Assembly (NCBI RefSeq): GCF_014851685.1
Contig: NZ_JACVAC010000006.1
Span: 186,001-250,000 of the forward strand
Reading direction: 5' to 3'
Origin: Pseudomonas sp. PDM05
GTDB taxonomy: Bacteria; Pseudomonadota; Gammaproteobacteria; Pseudomonadales; Pseudomonadaceae
DNA length: 64,000 bases
The first letter of the stretch is position 1, and the number at the start of each line of letters is the position of its first letter. This document shows positions 49,196-57,068 of this stretch, piece after piece. The translations under genes and the position numbers were made by a program. The notes under the pieces were generated by a model. The model did no database searches. It was not told the DNA's origin and saw only the letters and a program-made list of their open reading frames with translations.

Positions 49196-49723
49196 ATGAG
49201 CTACAGCAAGATTCCGGCTGGCAAAGACCTGCCGAACGACATCTACGTCGCCATCGAGATTCCGGCCAACCACGCGCCGATCAAATACGAAATCGACAAA
49301 GACAGCGACTGCCTGTTCGTTGACCGTTTCATGGCCACCCCGATGTTCTACCCGGCCAACTACGGTTTCATCCCCAACACCCTGGCTGACGACGGTGACC
49401 CCCTCGACGTGCTGGTGGTAACCCCTTACCCGGTGACCCCAGGCTCGGTTATCCGTGCCCGCCCAGTCGGCATCCTGAACATGACCGACGACGGCGGCGG
49501 CGATGCCAAAGTTATCGCAGTTCCACACGACAAGCTGTCCCAGCTGTACGTGGATGTGAAGGAATACACCGATCTGCCGCCACTGCTGCTGGAACAGATC
49601 AAGCACTTCTTCGAGAACTACAAAGACCTCGAAAAAGGCAAGTGGGTGAAGATCGACGGTTGGGGCAATGCAGACGCCGCCCGCGCCGAGATCCTGAAAT
49701 CGGTTGCCGCCTACAAAGGCTGA
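49196..49723 (+). CDS. ppa: inorganic pyrophosphatase
   Basis: Family I soluble pyrophosphatase of 175 residues, which pulls biosynthetic reactions forward by hydrolysing PPi. The metal-binding signature is [11 protein letters not shown]. Other active-site residues lie in [30 protein letters not shown] and AVPHDKL. It is followed by a strong terminator. Confidence 0.98.
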   Translation: MSYSKIPAGKDLPNDIYVAIEIPANHAPIKYEIDKDSDCLFVDRFMATPMFYPANYGFIPNTLADDGDPLDVLVVTPYPVTPGSVIRARPVGILNMTDDGGGDAKVIAVPHDKLSQLYVDVKEYTDLPPLLLEQIKHFFENYKDLEKGKWVKIDGWGNADAARAEILKSVAAYKG

Positions 49724-49751
49724 TACCCGTCCGGTATTACCCCGGCAATAG

Positions 49752-49780
49752 AAAAAGCCCCGACTATTCGGGGCTTTTTT
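49752..49780 (+). terminator. intrinsic terminator of ppa
   Basis: AAAAAGCCCCG, loop ACTATT, CGGGGCTTTTTT: an 11-bp stem with a T run, 28 bases after the ppa stop. The flanking A run makes it potentially bidirectional. Confidence 0.92.
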
Positions 49781-49900
49781 ATGCATGTAATTAAACACTC
49801 GGATCAACAAACAAAAACTAACGTTTAACAATACAAGAAAACTGAAAAATCAGGCCACAACTAAGTAAAACCCTACACGCGCAATTCAACGCATGGTTTA

Positions 49901-49928
49901 TTTGATTTGTTTTTCCCGCCAGTAAACT
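49901..49928 (+). promoter_or_regulatory. probable promoter giving a leaderless repressor mRNA
   Basis: TTTGAT (49901-49906), a 16-base spacer, TAAACT (49923-49928). The expected start point falls at or within two bases of the repressor ATG at 49937, and no Shine-Dalgarno sequence precedes that ATG. The AT-rich 120 bases upstream are the likely operator region. Confidence 0.4.
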
Positions 49929-49936
49929 CTGCGTTT

Positions 49937-50710
49937 ATGAATACATCAGGTGATCGTTTAAAAGCACTGCTACGGGAAGTTCATCTTTCCGCCTCCGACT
50001 TCGCCAAGAACCGCGGCGTCACGCCTCAACACGTGAACAACTGGTTCAAACGCGGCGTACCCATGGGCAAACTCAACGAGATTGCAGAGTTGTTGTGCGT
50101 CTCCAGTCGGTGGTTGCACACCGGCATGGGCCCTAAACACCCACCGGTCAACTTTCTGTTGGACGGTCCGAACGCAAGGAATGCACTCCCCACCCGCGAA
50201 ACCACCGGCAAATACCTCACAGGCTCGGCCTGCAACCCAGAAAAAACCGACGTGGAAATCCCCCTCCACCCCACATTTACGTCCACCGAGTGCATCCGCG
50301 TCTCCCTGCTCAGCCTCGAAACCCTCAAAGTAAACCCCGAGCGCGCAGTAGGCGCGTACATGGTCGACAACAGCATGACCGACATCATCCAACAGGGCGC
50401 CATACTCGCCATCGACAGCGGTCGCACCCAAATCATCGACGGCGAAATCTACGCGGTCGAACATGACGGCATGCTACGCATCAAATACCTCTACAACCGC
50501 CCCGGCGGCAGCCTGCGTATGCGCAGCCACAACGCCGGTGAACATCCCGACGAATACCTCACCTACGAGCAACGCTTTGAACAGAACTTCCAGATCGTGG
50601 GGTGGGTGTTCTGGTGGGCCACACTCAACACCCGTCGCCCACCCGTGCCGCTGGATGAGCAGTTATTGGGCTGGGAAGGCTCTAAATCGGATCCGGAGGT
50701 GGGCAATTGA
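49937..50710 (+). CDS. CI/LexA-like repressor: XRE helix-turn-helix plus S24 domain
   Basis: A 257-residue phage-repressor-type regulator. The helix-turn-helix spans about residues 18-40 (SASDFAKNRGVTPQHVNNWF). The S24 domain begins near residue 135, with the Ser146 nucleophile in VDNSMTDI and the Lys183 base in GMLRIKYL. No Ala-Gly or Cys-Gly cleavage dipeptide is evident before the catalytic domain (SACNPEK is the nearest), so RecA-stimulated self-cleavage is doubtful. No other prophage gene is present. It could be a lone prophage remnant or a regulator of distant genes. Confidence 0.85.
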   Translation: MNTSGDRLKALLREVHLSASDFAKNRGVTPQHVNNWFKRGVPMGKLNEIAELLCVSSRWLHTGMGPKHPPVNFLLDGPNARNALPTRETTGKYLTGSACNPEKTDVEIPLHPTFTSTECIRVSLLSLETLKVNPERAVGAYMVDNSMTDIIQQGAILAIDSGRTQIIDGEIYAVEHDGMLRIKYLYNRPGGSLRMRSHNAGEHPDEYLTYEQRFEQNFQIVGWVFWWATLNTRRPPVPLDEQLLGWEGSKSDPEVGN

Positions 50711-50726
50711 GGTGAATGTGGGTATC

Positions 50727-50912
50727 ATGCGCCGCACATTTGGCAGGGGTGGCGTTCAGCTGTTTCCCCTGTCTGGCGATGCGGAGGAGTTCCCGCGGAT
50801 GCCCCTACCATTCAGCCAGACGCGACGTTGGCTGAGCGATTTGAAGGCTGGTGAGGCTTGTCAAAAACAAGCTGAAGCAGTCCCCGAGAAGCCGGCCACA
50901 AGCCGGCTTTTT
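50727..50912 (+). ncRNA. candidate structured RNA with terminator
   Basis: The 414 bases between the repressor and the nuclease hold no convincing gene. From 50727 to 50912 there are three consecutive inverted repeats: GGCAGGGG with CCCCTGTC (about 50740-50774), TCAGCCA with TGGCTGA (about 50812-50835), then a perfect terminator stem. A short frame within it (ATG 50799, 46 codons after GGAGGAG) runs through the terminator, so it is unlikely to be the purpose of the transcript. No known RNA family is recognised. From 50913 to 51073 I see nothing definable. Confidence 0.3.
50889..50912 (+). terminator. intrinsic terminator
   Basis: AAGCCGGC, loop CACAA, GCCGGCTTTTT: an 8-bp stem followed by five Ts. 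It ends the transcript of the repressor gene and/or the candidate RNA before the restriction gene. Confidence 0.85.
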
Positions 50913-51073
50913 AATGCCTGCAATAAATGGCCGAATTGACTTTCAGGGGCCCCACCTCACGCGTCCTCGGAGAGAGTCGCGCGCGCTGCTTTTAAGCGAG
51001 CTGCGCAAATGGACACCAATCCAACCCGCAGTATATCCTGCGTCTGAAACAACTCGGACACTAGCAAGGCGCT

Positions 51074-51102
51074 TTGACAGGGAGCTTGATGTGTTTTTTG
51101 AT
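51074..51102 (+). promoter_or_regulatory. promoter of the restriction endonuclease gene
   Basis: TTGACA (51074-51079), a 17-base spacer, TTTGAT (51097-51102). A perfect -35 with a moderate -10; the leader before the GTG at 51125 would be only about 16 bases but contains AGAGG. Confidence 0.55.
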
Positions 51103-51124
51103 TGGGCAGAGTTAAGAGGTAGTA

Positions 51125-51874
51125 GTGATCACACTCAATGATTTCGAAAAAGAATTTCGTAACTACACAAAAGGCTGGACCTGGGAAATCCAGGGTTTTA
51201 TTGACGAGCAAAACCGGGTCTACCCCATCGACTCCGATACAAAAGTCATCAGTACTGTGTTCGAAAGGCTTGCCAGCCCGGTTCTCAGAACCATCGCACT
51301 CAATCACGGTTTTATCGTAGCCAACGCTAATCAGACCACGTATCCCGATTTCACCTTCACCAAGTTCGATAACTATGGCAATGTCGTGCAACGCATCGCC
51401 ATCGACATCAAGACGACCTATCACGCCCAAGGAAAACCCATGGGCCTGACCCTGGGAAGTTATAAGTCGTTTATCAGGAATGACACCAAAAACATTTTAC
51501 ATCCGTATTCGACCTACACCCATCATTGGGTGATTGGCTTTATCTACACGCGAAACCTGGCATTTGAAGAGTATGATCTAACCAACATACCAAAAGCCGG
51601 CGACATCAAATGCCCTTATGACTTGCAGAGCATCTTCATCAGAGAAAAGACTGATGTTGTAGGGTTGAGAGCGGGAAGCGGCAATACCGCCAACATTGGC
51701 TCCATCAAGCTGAAAAGCCCTCAGGAGTTCTCGACAGTCAAAGGGCCGTTCTCACATTTCTCTCAAGTAAAAGAAGCCTGCGACTTTTATTGGCAGAACT
51801 ACGACCACTACAAGGGCGCGATTAAAACCCAGCAAGACCTGCTGGCTCACCCGGACTTCCAGAGGTTTCTGTAA
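51125..51874 (+). CDS. type II restriction endonuclease, EcoRV family
   Basis: A 249-residue nuclease recognisably homologous to EcoRV (predicted to cut GATATC). Shared segments include YPIDSDTKVISTVFE (EcoRV has YPLGSDTKVLSTIFE), the catalytic Asp75 in TYPDFTF, Asp94 and Lys96 in IAIDIKTTY (EcoRV D74, D90, K92), SFIRNDTKNI, and the recognition loop Gly184-Ser-Gly-Asn-Thr188 in AGSGNTANIGSI, which in EcoRV reads base pairs in the major groove. The GTG at 51125 has AGAGG upstream. Codon use is more AT-rich than the neighbours, consistent with transfer. It is convergent with its methyltransferase. Confidence 0.92.
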   Translation: MITLNDFEKEFRNYTKGWTWEIQGFIDEQNRVYPIDSDTKVISTVFERLASPVLRTIALNHGFIVANANQTTYPDFTFTKFDNYGNVVQRIAIDIKTTYHAQGKPMGLTLGSYKSFIRNDTKNILHPYSTYTHHWVIGFIYTRNLAFEEYDLTNIPKAGDIKCPYDLQSIFIREKTDVVGLRAGSGNTANIGSIKLKSPQEFSTVKGPFSHFSQVKEACDFYWQNYDHYKGAIKTQQDLLAHPDFQRFL

Positions 51875-51889
51875 ACTTTTGTGCGTCCA

Positions 51890-51930
51890 CATGCCTGTAG
51901 TTGAGTGCCCCGTCGTCAACTACAGGCGTG
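51890..51930. repeat. long hairpin between convergent restriction and methylase genes
   Basis: CATGCCTGTAGTTGA and TCAACTACAGGCGTG pair over 15 positions with one T-G wobble, around an 11-base loop. It starts 15 bases after the nuclease stop and includes the methylase stop codon. No T run follows on either strand, so it would act as an mRNA-end barrier more than a classical terminator. Confidence 0.7.
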
Positions 51931-52969
51931 CGATGATAAAAATCTCTTCATTGTCTGCGTTTTTGCTCAGTGCATATTTGTATTCACCTGCCGTGTGTAT
52001 CTCCACCTGTCTGCCACAGCCCTGCATGACCGCCTGGATCTCAAGGGGAGACGGTGTGCCGTCGCTTCTATAGCTCATGATGATGGTCGACGAATGAAAA
52101 TACTCACATATGTACTTTAATTGCTTGAGCGCAGACTCTTTTTTATGCCAGGCACTTTCTATATTTACGATGGGTTTGTGCGGGTATCGAGTATCGCCTT
52201 TCGAGAAAAGGCTATAGTCACATAAGCCTTCCAGAAAATGATAAAAGTTGGAGTAATTAACCGACACAGACTTCCCATTCATGTAGGGAGGGTCCATATA
52301 CACAACATCATAATCTTGAGGAAGCGCTTCCAGGCAGGCCGTGTCAACACAGGTTGTTATCGGCTGCCGTGCATCAACAGCAGGCAAGGCTGCCAATTCC
52401 TTGATGCACTTTACGGCATGTTCCTTGATTGAGGTCTCCCAGGTCTTTGCGTTGCCAAAGGACCTGACGACATCCTTGAGGCGCATATCCAGATTCGCGC
52501 GATGAAACAGATTGTAAGGTCTCTTCTTGATGAGCGCCTGCCCCACTGCGTAGATATAAAGGCTTTGCTTTAATCCGCAATAGCGCTGTATGTTCTGGCA
52601 AAAGTTGTCTATCTCGCTATTTTCATGAGGTTTGAAGTAAACCCCTTGAAACTCGTCAGACACAATAGATTCAAAGTCATCGGCACGATGATTCAACAAG
52701 AAATCCAAGTCCGCATCCAAATCCAGCGCACTCAGCTCTTCCTGTGAGTAATTCAAGAACAAAGAGGCGGTATTTTGATTGTATTTCAAGTAATCGTTTG
52801 CCAGAACTTTTTTGCCCAGATAACGAAATAACAATGCCACGATCCCGGACCCGGAATACAGATCAATTATTGACTCGCACTTTTCAGCTTCTATCAGTGC
52901 TGCAATTTCCGGAAGAATCTTTCTTTTTGAACCTTGAAAGCGTGTTGCGGGAAAACGTGGCAATAGCAT
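51920..52969 (-). CDS. D12-class DNA adenine methyltransferase (modification partner)
   Basis: A 349-residue N6-adenine methyltransferase of the Dam/D12 class. The N-terminal segment is RFQGSKRKILPEI (compare QGIKTKL in M.EcoRV), the SAM-binding motif I is IIDLYSGSGIVALLFRYLG, and the catalytic motif IV is Asp-Pro-Pro-Tyr in DVVYMDPPYMNG. The order X-I-TRD-IV fits the alpha group. It should protect the host from the adjacent nuclease by methylating the same site. The ATG at 52969 follows GAGGAGAG. GC content is visibly lower than in flanking genes. Confidence 0.9.
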   Translation of the reverse strand: MLLPRFPATRFQGSKRKILPEIAALIEAEKCESIIDLYSGSGIVALLFRYLGKKVLANDYLKYNQNTASLFLNYSQEELSALDLDADLDFLLNHRADDFESIVSDEFQGVYFKPHENSEIDNFCQNIQRYCGLKQSLYIYAVGQALIKKRPYNLFHRANLDMRLKDVVRSFGNAKTWETSIKEHAVKCIKELAALPAVDARQPITTCVDTACLEALPQDYDVVYMDPPYMNGKSVSVNYSNFYHFLEGLCDYSLFSKGDTRYPHKPIVNIESAWHKKESALKQLKYICEYFHSSTIIMSYRSDGTPSPLEIQAVMQGCGRQVEIHTAGEYKYALSKNADNEEIFIIARL

Positions 52970-52989
52970 ATTTCTCTCCTCAGCGGAGC

Positions 52990-53018
52990 ACTATATCAGA
53001 ACGGCTTATGCAGGTAAA
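52990..53018 (-). promoter_or_regulatory. promoter of the methyltransferase gene
   Basis: On the minus strand TTTACC, a 17-base spacer, TATAGT, about 20 bases upstream of the ATG. The 218-base gap to yjfC holds nothing else I can name and is AT-rich. Confidence 0.5.
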
Positions 53019-53187
53019 TTCACCGAAAACAGAACACAATTAAACTTTAATACTCACTCTGCTTATTTTTAAGCCATGCTGTTTTACTTCAATATAACGC
53101 CCACGCGCACAAAGTTTCCCTCTCAACTTCAGCCCTGATCAATAACCGACTGACATTCACCAGACATTGCCGAGAAGCCCGTCGTTT

Positions 53188-54345
53188 TCAATCCAGTATC
53201 AAATGCGGCAAAAACCGACTCGAATCCTTCGTTATCAAACTATTATCCTCGCGCACGCCAATCCCCGCCGCCTGGTCCCCGATCACCCAGGAACCAATCA
53301 ACGTATAACTGTCCCCAAACCGCGGCAGCGGCGCGAACTCCTGAAGGATGAACGGCGCATCCGTATAGGGCCCGTCTTCTTTCACGATCAGCCCATCCAC
53401 CGTTTGCAGTTCAATGTTCGCCCCTTCCCGTGAGAAGAACGGCTTGCGCACCCAGCCCTTCGGCACGGCTTTACCCGGATCGGTATCCAGGTGCGCCGCG
53501 AGCAAATTCGGATGGCCGCTGTTGAACTCCCATAACAGGGGAAGCACGCCTTTGTTGGAGAGGATGGATTTCCATGCCGGCTCGAAGAACTGCGTGTCGC
53601 TCTGGGCAATCGCGGCACCAAACGGCTCATGGAAGATGAACTCCCAAGCGTGCAGCTTGAACAGGTGGGGAATCCAGCGATCCTCAAGGTCGACGAAGCG
53701 GCCTTCGCTGGTCAGGCCGATGTCTTCGATGTCGATATGACGGGATTCGATGCCGACTTTTTCCGCGACGAGGCGCAGGTAGTCGGTGGTGCCTTTGTCT
53801 TCGACCGAGTCTTTCATCGAGGCGAAGTAGAAGGGCTGGTTGACCTGCAATTGGGCAAAGGCCTGGTGCAGTTTGGTGTCGATGCTGTTGAACTGGTCGG
53901 CATGCTTGGGCAGCAGGCCGCGCTCGATGCATTGTTCCAGCCAGCCCCACTGAAACGCCGCAGCCTCGTAGAGGCTGGTCGGTGTGTCGTAGTTGAGTTC
54001 GAGCAGTTTGGCGGGACCGTTGCCGTTGTAGGAAAAGTCCATGCGCCCATACAGGTGCGGGTGGCCTTCGAGCCATGAGGTGCGGATCATGTCAAAGAAC
54101 GGCGCGGGAATGCTCAGGCGCTCGAGCAACTCTTCGCTCTGGACCACACGGGCCACGAGGTCCATGCACATCTCATGGATCTCGGTGGTCGGGTCTTCCA
54201 GGTCCTGCTCAATTTGCTTGAGCGTGAACTGGTAGTACGCGCGCTCATCCCAATAGGGCTCGTTGTCGATGGTGTGGAACAGAAAGCCGAGGCTGTCGGC
54301 GGTTTGTTTCCAGTCGTGACGTTCTGCGCATTGGATTTTCTTCAT
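53188..54345 (-). CDS. yjfC: ATP-grasp ligase, glutathionylspermidine-synthase-like (YjfC/YgiC)
   Basis: A 385-residue stand-alone synthetase domain of the glutathionylspermidine synthase family, without the amidase half. Family marks are GRMDFSYNGNGPAKLLELNYDTPTSLYEAAAFQ written in part as DFSYNGNGPAKLLELNYD, the metal/ATP residues in LLWEFNSGHPNLLA, KPFFSREGANIEL, and the C-terminal GSWVIGDQAAGIGVRED. It probably ligates an amine to a peptide or glutathione carboxylate; the true substrate is unknown. It is the last gene of the yjf-type operon, 12 bases after yjfM. Confidence 0.9.
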   Translation of the reverse strand: MKKIQCAERHDWKQTADSLGFLFHTIDNEPYWDERAYYQFTLKQIEQDLEDPTTEIHEMCMDLVARVVQSEELLERLSIPAPFFDMIRTSWLEGHPHLYGRMDFSYNGNGPAKLLELNYDTPTSLYEAAAFQWGWLEQCIERGLLPKHADQFNSIDTKLHQAFAQLQVNQPFYFASMKDSVEDKGTTDYLRLVAEKVGIESRHIDIEDIGLTSEGRFVDLEDRWIPHLFKLHAWEFIFHEPFGAAIAQSDTQFFEPAWKSILSNKGVLPLLWEFNSGHPNLLAAHLDTDPGKAVPKGWVRKPFFSREGANIELQTVDGLIVKEDGPYTDAPFILQEFAPLPRFGDSYTLIGSWVIGDQAAGIGVREDNSLITKDSSRFLPHLILD

Positions 54346-54357
54346 GGCCAGCCCTCC

Positions 54358-55071
54358 TTAGCTGCTCGACCTGCCGCCGCCCCAGCCACTGCGTGCGCTG
54401 GCCTTGCTGCCGAAGCCACCACGTGAGGTGGCCGACGCAACGGAGCTGGACTTGCTGGAGGAACGCAGCGTGTTGGTGTAATTGCTGCTGCCGTACCTGG
54501 CCTGGTTCGAGCGGCCGAAGGTCGCGCCTTTCGAGACACGTTGGTTGAGCGTTGAAGAGGCGTAATCGCCGCGATCATCGCGATAGCGGTACACCGGCTC
54601 GGAGCGGTAGCTGTTGCGATTGTTGCTCAGCATGTTGCCGATCAGCAGCCCAGTCAGCAGGCTGCTGGTGGAAAAGCCTGAGCCACCACTGCTCGCTTGC
54701 GCGCCCGCCGCCTGGGCGTTGGCCGCATCGACCTGGGATTGCGTCACCTGGCCTTCGGCGGTCAGTTCGAAACCACCCAGCCTGGGGATGAATTTTCCGC
54801 TGGAGTCCTGTTGGCACCAGTCAGCGACAAAGTCGGCATCGCAATCGGCCTGACTGTCGTACACCGGCGCAATGCGGCGGTGCTCGGCCATGGCGGTCAT
54901 ATAGGCGTCCGAGCAGACGTCCACCGGCAGCTTCTCATCGGCACATTGCTGAACCGACTGGAAGTTGTACTTCTTCTGCAAATCGTAGGTTTTTTCCGTC
55001 GGCCCACAGCCGGAGATCGCCATGGCGACCGACGCTGCCAGCGAAAGCTGGACATACTTGCTTCGTTTCAT
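54358..55071 (-). CDS. yjfM: DUF1190 lipoprotein (YjfM/YgiB)
   Basis: A 237-residue lipoprotein with lipobox AISGC (Cys22). The cysteine-containing DUF1190 core follows (FQSVQQCADEKLPVDVCSDAYMTAMAEHRR, DSQADCDADFVADWCQ). The C-terminal third is serine/arginine/glycine rich and of low complexity, ending GWGGGRSSS. The paralogue YgiB is paired with YgiC in E. coli in the same way. Confidence 0.88.
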   Translation of the reverse strand: MKRSKYVQLSLAASVAMAISGCGPTEKTYDLQKKYNFQSVQQCADEKLPVDVCSDAYMTAMAEHRRIAPVYDSQADCDADFVADWCQQDSSGKFIPRLGGFELTAEGQVTQSQVDAANAQAAGAQASSGGSGFSTSSLLTGLLIGNMLSNNRNSYRSEPVYRYRDDRGDYASSTLNQRVSKGATFGRSNQARYGSSNYTNTLRSSSKSSSVASATSRGGFGSKASARSGWGGGRSSS

Positions 55072-55089
55072 CGGGAGCTCCGTGCGCGA

Positions 55090-55518
55090 TCAGTTCTGGG
55101 TAGGCGTCATGCACGCGGCATTCAACATGCCGACGCTGATGGCCACTGCCGCCACGTAGATGCCGGCCGCGAGCTCGCCGTTCCTGATGCGCTCGGACGT
55201 GCCTTTGAGCACCAGGCTGGTCAACAAAAACGCCAGCAGTTGGACGACAGCCGCGATGATCGCCCAAACGGCGAAGTCGAGAAGGCTGATCGAATAGGCA
55301 ATCACGTTGCTGGCAGGAATGGCAAAACCGATGATGGCGCCACCCAGGGCGACCGCCGCGGACACGTTGCCCGCACGGATCAACTCGAACTCCTTGTGCG
55401 GGGTGATGCGGGTGTAGATGAACTGGAACAGCACGAACAGTACGGCCGCACCGAGGATGTAGAGGACAAACCCGAGTACGGCGGCTTTGTTCAGGGAAAT
55501 GGAAAGAGCTTCTAGCAT
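55090..55518 (-). CDS. yjfL: DUF350 membrane protein (YjfL)
   Basis: A 142-residue inner-membrane protein with four helices arranged as two DUF350 repeats (AAVLGFVLYILGAAVLFVLF; VALGGAIIGFAIPASNVI). It has an arginine/glutamate loop (RITPHKEFELIRAGN). A companion of the PspA/ATP-grasp genes; the function is unknown. Confidence 0.9.
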   Translation of the reverse strand: MLEALSISLNKAAVLGFVLYILGAAVLFVLFQFIYTRITPHKEFELIRAGNVSAAVALGGAIIGFAIPASNVIAYSISLLDFAVWAIIAAVVQLLAFLLTSLVLKGTSERIRNGELAAGIYVAAVAISVGMLNAACMTPTQN

Positions 55519-55533
55519 GGATGGCTTCCTTTT

Positions 55534-56196
55534 TTAGAGCACGGTCAGGTCGGTGGTGTACAGCGAAATGCCCAGCGACGTGCTCAGGCTGATGGTGCCT
55601 TCAGCGTCTTCTTCGACAGAAAACAAAAGGAACTCGCGTCGATCGGTCAGTCCGGTGTCACGGGCATATAGCATCGAGCGGTGCTCGACGCTGTAGGAAT
55701 CCTCGGGGCTTATCACCTGCTCGCTCATCGCCACCAATTCTGTCTGGCCGTTTTCGCTGCCCCACACACGGGCGTATTCGACACCGTCGAGGGTGTAGGT
55801 CGGCAACCCGATCAGACTCTGCGGCCCGGCCAGTCGACGCAGTTCGGCTTCGCTACTGAGGGTGACGTAGCTCAGGTAGTTAAACAGGATCACGGACTCC
55901 ACCTGCCCGGCGATCTCGCCCGTGGTGTGGACCTGCAACCAGTAATCCTCGTCGTTCATGTAATAGCGCGACAGCCAGGTCGACTGCCCGAGATCCACGG
56001 TGCCGTTGCTCCAGATTTCCTGGGAGCCGGGAATCACCACCGAGGTTTTCTCATCGAGCAGCAACTTCAGGGTCGTGTCGAACATCACGCCTTTGCCTGG
56101 GGCCAGGCCCAATGGGCCAGTGCTTGGCAAGACCGGTTTCGACTCGGCATTGGCTCGCGGGGCCTCAAGCCCCATCAACTGTTTAAACCATCCCAT
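55534..56196 (-). CDS. yjfK: DUF2491 protein (YjfK)
   Basis: A 220-residue soluble protein starting MGWFKQLMGLEAPRANA. It contains VIPGSQEIWSNGTVDLGQSTWLSRYYMNDEDYWLQV, typical of YjfK. ATG 56196 replaces an upstream non-homologous 24 codons. The 163 bases between it and the rhomboid gene hold no gene. Confidence 0.88.
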   Translation of the reverse strand: MGWFKQLMGLEAPRANAESKPVLPSTGPLGLAPGKGVMFDTTLKLLLDEKTSVVIPGSQEIWSNGTVDLGQSTWLSRYYMNDEDYWLQVHTTGEIAGQVESVILFNYLSYVTLSSEAELRRLAGPQSLIGLPTYTLDGVEYARVWGSENGQTELVAMSEQVISPEDSYSVEHRSMLYARDTGLTDRREFLLFSVEEDAEGTISLSTSLGISLYTTDLTVL

Positions 56197-56359
56197 TGGA
56201 GATTTCCTTGAGGCAGGTAGAGGCGCAGCCTTCAATGCGCATGGCACTGGGCGGGCTGATCGAAGCAAGAAGAGAGTTGGCGCAACAACAGGAAAGTCGA
56301 CATTTTTGCCCCTGGTTCCTTGGGTACTTGATTCCTGAAAGCAGGATGCTCAAGCGCAG

Positions 56360-56920
56360 TCAGCCGGCATTAAACCTGCTGCGCGGCGCCGAGAGAAGTA
56401 CCTTGGCTGCAATAAATCCGGCGAACGCACCAAACAGATGCCCTTCGAAGGAAACCCCCTGGCGAGGCAGGAAACCAAGGATCAGGCCACCATAAAGTAC
56501 CGCCACCACACCGGCCGTTATCAGGTTGGCCCAGCTGCGGTGAAACCAGGCCCGAGACAACAGATAAGCCCACAGCCCGAATACCCAGCCGCTGGCGCCC
56601 ACGTGTATACCCGCAAAACCGAACAGCCAGACCAATGAGCCGCCCAGCACAATTATGATCGCGCTGACGCTGACGAACCGGTTGAGCCCTTCGATAATGA
56701 CCAGGGTGCCCAGTACCAGAAACGCGATCAGGTTCGCACTGAGGTGGGCAAAGGACCCGTGCAGGAACGGTGACGCGAGAATGCCAAGCAATCCCTGCAC
56801 CGTTCTCGGGACCAGGCCGAATGCCATGAGGCTGTACCCGGTCGCGACATTGAGCAGTTGCAGTGCAACCATGCACAAGGCCAGGCCTGCGATTATCTTG
56901 AAACCCTTCAAGGCATCCAT
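56360..56920 (-). CDS. rhomboid-family intramembrane serine protease
   Basis: A 186-residue six-helix membrane protein. The rhomboid motif is GASG with Ser110 (HVGASGWVFGL), the catalytic histidine is His161 in FEGHLFGAFAG, and the oxyanion-side HxxxN is His59-Asn63 in HLSAN. Rhomboids cleave membrane-anchored substrates within the bilayer. It lies between yjfJ and yjfK on the same strand, where E. coli has none. Candidate substrates are the products of its own operon. Confidence 0.9.
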   Translation of the reverse strand: MDALKGFKIIAGLALCMVALQLLNVATGYSLMAFGLVPRTVQGLLGILASPFLHGSFAHLSANLIAFLVLGTLVIIEGLNRFVSVSAIIIVLGGSLVWLFGFAGIHVGASGWVFGLWAYLLSRAWFHRSWANLITAGVVAVLYGGLILGFLPRQGVSFEGHLFGAFAGFIAAKVLLSAPRSRFNAG

Positions 56921-56966
56921 CCTGACCTCGACGTCGTTAAAAAGCAGATAGGGTAAGAATTGACCT

Positions 56967-57040
56967 GTGGCGAGGGCGCTTGACGCGAAGCGGCCCCCAG
57001 CTTTTGTTTGCGCCGTCCAGCGGGAGCAAGCGCCCTCACC
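56967..57040. repeat. REP pair of a third class (GGCGAGGGCGCTTG type)
   Basis: GTGGCGAGGGCGCTTG at the left and CAAGCGCCCTCACC at the right. It is unrelated in sequence to the other REPINs of the window, but resembles another common fluorescens-group REP (GTGGCGAGGGAGCTTGCTCCC). It occupies the yjfJ-rhomboid gap. Confidence 0.75.
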
Positions 57041-57068
57041 AAAGGTGCAGTGTTCGCCCTTGTCGGCC

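Noticed and set aside
50851..51141. 96-codon plus-strand frame before the restriction gene, considered as a controller (C) protein
   Set aside because: No helix-turn-helix, no ribosome site, and it runs through the terminator at 50889-50912.
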